Part shown: piece by piece, positions 7,376 through 9,818 of the stretch
How the letters are laid out: every line of letters begins with the position of its first letter
Position numbering within the stretch: position 1 is the stretch's first letter
Source: Clostridia bacterium
GTDB taxonomy: Bacteria > Bacillota > Clostridia > Christensenellales > Borkfalkiaceae
Assembly (NCBI GenBank): GCA_900766495.1
Contig: CAAFVM010000015.1
Span: forward strand, 1 to 9,818
Direction: 5' to 3'
Length of the DNA stretch: 9,818 nt
Translations under genes and position numbers: made by a program
Notes under the pieces: generated by a model
Seen by the model: the letters and a program-made list of their open reading frames with translations, nothing else
What the model was told of the DNA's origin: nothing
Databases searched by the model: none

Positions 7376-7491
7376 CTCTCTCCAATGTGGCGGAGAGAGG
7401 TGGCGCGCCAGCGCCGGAGAGAGGATTGTTGCTTGATTTTTGCAAAAGCATTTTAATAAGGATAATATTAATTATTAAATATCAATCCTCT
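7376..7491. repeat. Inserted repeat with CTCTCTCC/GGAGAGAG hairpin and TGGCGCGCCA palindrome
   Basis: CTCTCTCC (7376-7383) pairs with GGAGAGAG (7392-7399). It is followed by a perfect palindrome TGGCGCGCCA (7401-7410) and another GGAGAGAGG (7416-7424). AGAGGATTG (7420-7428) has its inverted copy CAATCCTCT at 7483-7491, enclosing an A/T-rich segment that itself holds TTAATAA/TTATTAA (7453-7459 and 7472-7478). The stretch is non-coding. I recall similar GGAGAGG-TGGCGCG repeats from other Bacillota genomes, but could not verify this here. Confidence 0.6.
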
Positions 7492-7505
7492 ATCGTCACT
7501 CGGCT

Positions 7506-7606
7506 GTTGCCTCGTGCCAACACCGCTCAGCCTCGGCGGCAACCCTTTTGGCTCTGCGAGCCATTTCCCCTATCAGGGGAATTTACCCCGCCTCTTGGGG
7601 AAAGCA
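7506..7606. repeat. Cluster of short hairpins inside element B
   Basis: GTTGCC (7506-7511) is complementary to GGCAAC (7538-7543). Three consecutive hairpins follow: GGCTC-TGC-GAGCC (7550-7562), TTCCCC-TATCA-GGGGAA (7565-7581) and CCCC-loop-GGGG (7586-7600). This looks like one copy of a structured dispersed repeat distinct from the TGTCATTCC family. No T tract follows a stem on the minus strand, so it is not an intrinsic terminator for the flanking genes. Confidence 0.55.
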
Positions 7607-7676
7607 AGACTATATTATTTAATAGTGCCGCTATTCAATCAACGCTTCCGCGAGATGTTTCGATAAGCTCAACATG

Positions 7677-7730
7677 ACAGAAAACAAATGAAGCGAATGA
7701 AAAGAATAAACTTTTACATTTGTTTTCTGT
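7677..7730. repeat. Perfect 14-bp inverted repeat (AT-rich hairpin)
   Basis: ACAGAAAACAAATG (7677-7690) is the exact reverse complement of CATTTGTTTTCTGT (7717-7730), with a 26-base A/T-rich loop. It begins in the last bases of element B and abuts the GC-rich hairpin that follows. No T run follows it on either strand. Its role is unknown. Confidence 0.75.
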
Positions 7731-7758
7731 AGGGGCGACCAGTGGTCGCCCGTTTTTT
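7731..7758 (+). repeat. GC-rich hairpin GGGCGACC/GGTCGCCC followed by six T
   Basis: GGGCGACC (7733-7740) pairs with GGTCGCCC (7744-7751) over a three-base loop, then GTTTTTT follows on the plus strand. In form this is a plus-strand intrinsic terminator, but no plus-strand gene precedes it. For minus-strand transcription from the ATPase gene the T run is on the wrong side. It is better read as a dispersed GTAGGGGCGACC-type repeat, a sequence I recall from other gut Bacillota. Confidence 0.6.
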
Positions 7759-7779
7759 GGCTGTCGTCAGCACTACCAT

Positions 7780-7793
7780 CTGTCATTCCGAGC
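7780..7793. repeat. Short 14-bp copy of the CTGTCATTCCGAGC repeat end
   Basis: Only the first 14 bases of the repeat left end are present, followed by ATTTTATTTA and then the full left end at 7804. The same short-plus-full arrangement with the same 24-base offset occurs at 9758-9818. Confidence 0.7.
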
Positions 7794-7803
7794 ATTTTAT
7801 TTA

Positions 7804-7974
7804 CTGTCATTCCGAGCGTAGTCGAGGAATCTCGTGGAAACGATTCTTTCTTCTTCCCCGCGACGAGCTGTTTCTGTTGTTTAAGCATTCCTCCGCGAGG
7901 GCTAAGCAGTGCCGCTTCTCAATCTACGCTTCCGCGAGATGTTTCGACGGCGCTTCGCTTGCTCAACATGACAG
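7804..7974. repeat. MITE-like element C, complete 171-bp copy with imperfect inverted ends
   Basis: The left arm starts CTGTCATTCCGAGCGTAG and ends GGAAACGA (7804-7843). The core includes TTCCCCGCGACGAGCTG and TTTCTGTTGTTTAAG. The right arm (7927-7974) ends CTCAACATGACAG. Reverse complemented, the right arm reads CTGTCATGTTGAGC, then TCGAAACATCTCG, matching the left arm apart from an extra stretch of about nine bases (GCGCTTCGC-like). It contains no open reading frame of its own. This copy is the best guide to the family's full structure in the window. Confidence 0.7.
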
Positions 7975-7985
7975 TTGAAAGAATG

Positions 7986-8024
7986 TGTCATTCCGAGCGA
8001 AGCCGAGGAATCTCGTGGAAACGA
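7986..8024. repeat. Solitary left-arm copy D of the TGTCATTCCGAGCG repeat
   Basis: This 39-base copy (GAGCGAAGCC variant) is followed by unrelated sequence and lies 43 bases beyond the stop codon of the McrB-like gene. No matching right arm follows it. The remaining bases to 8067 hold a six-pair CGTTCG/CGAACG hairpin (8036-8055) without a T run, so I see no intrinsic terminator for the ATPase gene. Confidence 0.75.
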
Positions 8025-8067
8025 ACGCGGCAACTCGTTCGCAAACAACCGAACGCAAACGCCCCTG

Positions 8068-9621
8068 TCAATAAGTTTTCTGCAAGCGTTTAAGGAAAGC
8101 AATGCACTCCTGCATTTCATCTTTGCCGAAGAGCTTATCGAGGTAAGCGATAAGTCCGCGGATTTCGTCGCGGATAAGCGAAAGGTTCAAACTTTCGAAC
8201 TTACGGAACACTTTAGTTGCGAGTATGTAATCGATAGCTTCGTTTTCGGTGCCGCCGCAAGCCACGTAAACCGGAACAAACACGTTAAGTTGTTTCATAA
8301 TACGGTTACCGAAAGCTACGCGGAAACGGTCGATAACGTAAAGGTCGAGCTTTTCGATTTTATCAAGAGTTTCGGCGGAAACGGGATGTTTTTCAACGGC
8401 TTTGCGGTAAAGCTCTTCAACGTAAGAATAGCTTATGCGTTTAGAAGCCGTCTTTTTAGGTTCGAAAGGCACGCCCTTGCTGTCGAGATTAATAACCAAA
8501 GCACGGTCGTAAACCTTATCGGAAACGGCAAAAGTCGAGTCGTCGTTATTGGCTGTGCCCACATACCACACGTTAGGCGGAATATGCAGATTGCCTCCGT
8601 CGAGTTTAACGGGGTCGTTTTTCCAGGGGGACGGAACGAGTTCGATTTTCCATTCGGACTGATCGGGCATTTCAAGCACCGAAAGCATTTCGGCAAAATA
8701 GTATTCAACGCGGGCGATGTTCATTTCGTCAAGGACTATTACGTTTACGTCGTTGTTATACCCCGATTCGTAAATACGGCGAAGAACCTCGGTTTCGTTA
8801 AACTTTTTAGAAAACTCGTTAAAATATCCGAACAGTTCGCTTCTGTCGCGCCAGGAAGGTTGAACCGAAGCGATTGTCGCGTCGTTCATAAAATATTTGC
8901 CCATAATATAAGGCAACGACGTTTTACCTGTACCCGATATACCTTGCAAAACGATAAGTTTTGTTGCGGCAAGCCCCGCCACCATAAGGCGGATTGTTTT
9001 AATTTCGTAATAGAGCCGCGCGTTATAGCAGGCGTAATTGCGCAAATCGTCGCACAGCTGCGAAAGAGTCATACTCTCGTCATACACAGGCGGAACGTAA
9101 TTTTCATACTTTTTATCAACCAGGGCAAGACGGGTAAAACGCGGCGGCAAAACCTCGCCGTTCGCGCCCTCCTCTTCGTCCTCGAAGCCTTCGGGGTTGG
9201 TATTGCTCTCGTCGAAAATGGCTTTTAACTCCTCATACGACATACCCGCCTGATTGACCTTCATTGCCATAATTTTCTCTTTTTCGGTAGTAAGGCGAAT
9301 GACGTCGCGATGGAGTTCAGCTATTTCTTCAAGCAAATCTTCGTTACCTACCAGGGTTTTTCTGAATCGTATATATTTACGTATACCCAAAACTATCAGG
9401 GCGATAACGCCGCCCCAAATGCCCAAAGCAAGCAGAATGGAAAAAATAACCAGAATCCACGTCCAGCCGAAATCGTATTGCGAAAGCTGGAAGATATAGG
9501 TTTTAAAATCGAATATCTGTCCAATTCCCACGAATATGTTGGATATCATGGTCCATACGCCGTTAAACATTTGCGACATAAAAACCATAAACCAGTTTCT
9601 GAAATTAGTTAAATAAACCAT
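8068..9621 (-). CDS. Membrane-anchored McrB-like AAA+ ATPase
   Basis: This 517-residue protein is an ATP-driven motor of the McrB branch of AAA+ proteins. Order: hydrophobic N-terminus (about 8-37), a strong membrane helix (about 56-80), a charged helical stretch likely to form a coiled coil (92-120), an acidic linker (138-156), then the AAA+ module. Visible motifs are Walker A GISGTGKTS (227-235), PSWRDRSELFGYFN (255-268), Walker B with the McrB-type VIVLDEMNIARVEYYF (294-309), sensor-1 region GTANNDDS (355-362) and DKVYDRA (368-374), where R373 is the candidate arginine finger. A helical C-terminus follows (about 400-517). McrB of classical systems has a DNA-binding N-terminus and no membrane helix; here the module is tethered instead. 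The next gene downstream encodes the DUF2357-like protein, a typical partner. The ATG has a modest AAGAGAG site four bases upstream. The AAA+ call is firm; the function is unknown. Confidence 0.9.
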   Translation of the reverse strand: MVYLTNFRNWFMVFMSQMFNGVWTMISNIFVGIGQIFDFKTYIFQLSQYDFGWTWILVIFSILLALGIWGGVIALIVLGIRKYIRFRKTLVGNEDLLEEIAELHRDVIRLTTEKEKIMAMKVNQAGMSYEELKAIFDESNTNPEGFEDEEEGANGEVLPPRFTRLALVDKKYENYVPPVYDESMTLSQLCDDLRNYACYNARLYYEIKTIRLMVAGLAATKLIVLQGISGTGKTSLPYIMGKYFMNDATIASVQPSWRDRSELFGYFNEFSKKFNETEVLRRIYESGYNNDVNVIVLDEMNIARVEYYFAEMLSVLEMPDQSEWKIELVPSPWKNDPVKLDGGNLHIPPNVWYVGTANNDDSTFAVSDKVYDRALVINLDSKGVPFEPKKTASKRISYSYVEELYRKAVEKHPVSAETLDKIEKLDLYVIDRFRVAFGNRIMKQLNVFVPVYVACGGTENEAIDYILATKVFRKFESLNLSLIRDEIRGLIAYLDKLFGKDEMQECIAFLKRLQKTY

Positions 9622-9676
9622 AGAACTCTCTTCTTTGTTTTGTTTTTTTCTTTCTTCTAATTCCCCGCGACGGGGT
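9622..9676 (-). promoter_or_regulatory. Leader of the McrB-like gene containing a repeat unit and CCCCG/CGGGG hairpin
   Basis: The bases before the ATG give a modest ribosome binding site, AAGAGAG. The TCTTCTTTGTTTT segment (9629-9641) and TTCTAATTCCCCGCGACG (9655-9672) are repeated exactly in front of the large downstream gene at 7163-7175 and 7195-7212. CCCCGCGACGGGG (9663-9675) can form a five-pair hairpin. I found no convincing -35/-10 pair, so the promoter may lie beyond the window. Confidence 0.5.
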
Positions 9677-9682
9677 TTTCTT

Positions 9683-9746
9683 CTGTCATTCCGAGCGTAG
9701 CCGAGGAATCTCGTGGAAACGACTCTTTCTTCTTCCCCGCGACGGG
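9683..9746. repeat. Left-arm copy of the TGTCATTCCGAGCG repeat with its TTCCCCGCGACG extension
   Basis: The 40-base left arm (9683-9722) matches that of element B through the GGAAACGA end. The following CTCTTTCTTCTTCCCCGCGACG is shared with element C after its left arm. A second CCCCGCGACGGGG hairpin lies at 9735-9747. No right arm is seen before the next copy begins. Confidence 0.75.
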
Positions 9747-9757
9747 GTTGTTTTCTT

Positions 9758-9818
9758 CTGTCATTCCGGGCGTTTTATTTTCTGTCATTCCGAGCGTAGC
9801 CGAGGAATCTCGTGGAAA
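9758..9818. repeat. Short-plus-full repeat pair at the window edge
   Basis: A 14-base short copy (CTGTCATTCCGGGC, 9758-9771) and TTTTATTT-type spacer lead into a full left arm starting at 9782, which is cut by the window end. The 61-base unit matches 7780-7840 with only a few differences. Confidence 0.75.

Larger units (their letters stand above)
7308..7680. repeat. MITE-like element B with imperfect inverted ends and a large internal insert
   Basis: The left end (7308-7347) begins CTGTCATTCCGAGCGTAG and continues to ATCTCGTGGAAACGA. The right end (7643-7680), reverse complemented, begins CTGTCATGTTGAGC and contains GAAACATCTCG. The two are therefore imperfect inverted repeats of about 30 bases. 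Between them lies unrelated repeat material (7372-7606), not the short core of copy C. The element encodes no protein of its own. It resembles non-autonomous miniature inverted-repeat or REP-like elements; the mechanism of spread is inferred, and no target-site duplication was identified. Confidence 0.65.

Noticed and set aside
7282..7978. Plus-strand open frames within the repeat region (7282-7677 and 7742-7978)
   Set aside because: They are translations of TGTCATTCC-type repeats and hairpins (CHSERSRGISWKR), lack ribosome binding sites and resemble no protein.
7308..8024. A CRISPR array, suggested by recurring roughly 40-base repeats
   Set aside because: Spacing between copies is irregular, the repeats have inverted partners and shared interiors, and no cas gene is present.
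8036..8055. Hairpin CGTTCG/CGAACG as terminator of the ATPase gene
   Set aside because: The stem has six pairs with no T run after it on the minus strand.
7975..9228. A 417-codon open frame on the plus strand opposite the McrB-like gene
   Set aside because: The minus strand carries clear AAA+ motifs over the same bases. The plus frame starts with peptide translated from the dispersed repeat (VIPSEAEESRGNE) and has no recognisable domain.
3839..9621. A standard McrBC type IV restriction system
   Set aside because: The ATPase has membrane helices in place of a DNA-binding N-terminus, and I could not find a PD-(D/E)xK nuclease signature in the partner.

Overview
The window looks like chromosomal DNA of a Gram-positive, Clostridia-type bacterium, probably an uncultured gut-type Bacillota lineage. 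The support is a His-type (SipW/ER-like) signal peptidase, a RelQ-like small alarmone synthetase, a good AAGAGG ribosome binding site, and TGTCATTCCGAGCG-type dispersed repeats of the sort I recall from many metagenome-derived genomes. The lineage call is inference. All five convincing genes lie on the minus strand, so in transcription order the window reads from right to left.

Layout from right to left. Positions 9622-9818 hold the leader of the first gene and several dispersed repeats. Positions 9621-8068 encode a membrane-anchored McrB-like AAA+ ATPase. Positions 8067-7157 are a roughly 0.9 kb gene-free mosaic of MITE-like and hairpin repeats. Positions 7156-3839 encode a 1105-residue multidomain protein with a DUF2357/McrC-like central region, a duplicated flanking domain, long acidic linkers and a basic tail. 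It overlaps a SipW-like signal peptidase (3872-3240), which in turn overlaps a membrane c-di-GMP phosphodiesterase (EAL, with a degenerate GGDEF; 3256-881). An intrinsic terminator (836-866) closes this unit. A clear sigma-A-type promoter (799-827) then drives a separate small (p)ppGpp synthetase gene (765-70).

How the genes may work together: an McrB-like ATPase next to a DUF2357-like protein resembles the motor/partner pairing of McrBC-type systems. Here the ATPase carries an N-terminal membrane anchor, and I see no PD-(D/E)xK nuclease in the partner, so a classical type IV restriction system is not supported. The partner gene is translationally overlapped with a secretory peptidase and a c-di-GMP hydrolase. 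This suggests an envelope- or surface-linked function instead, but that is inference. The main candidates for something undescribed are this four-gene locus, the duplicated domain with its repeated AYNAIN linker motif, and the repeat-derived leaders placed in front of both large genes.
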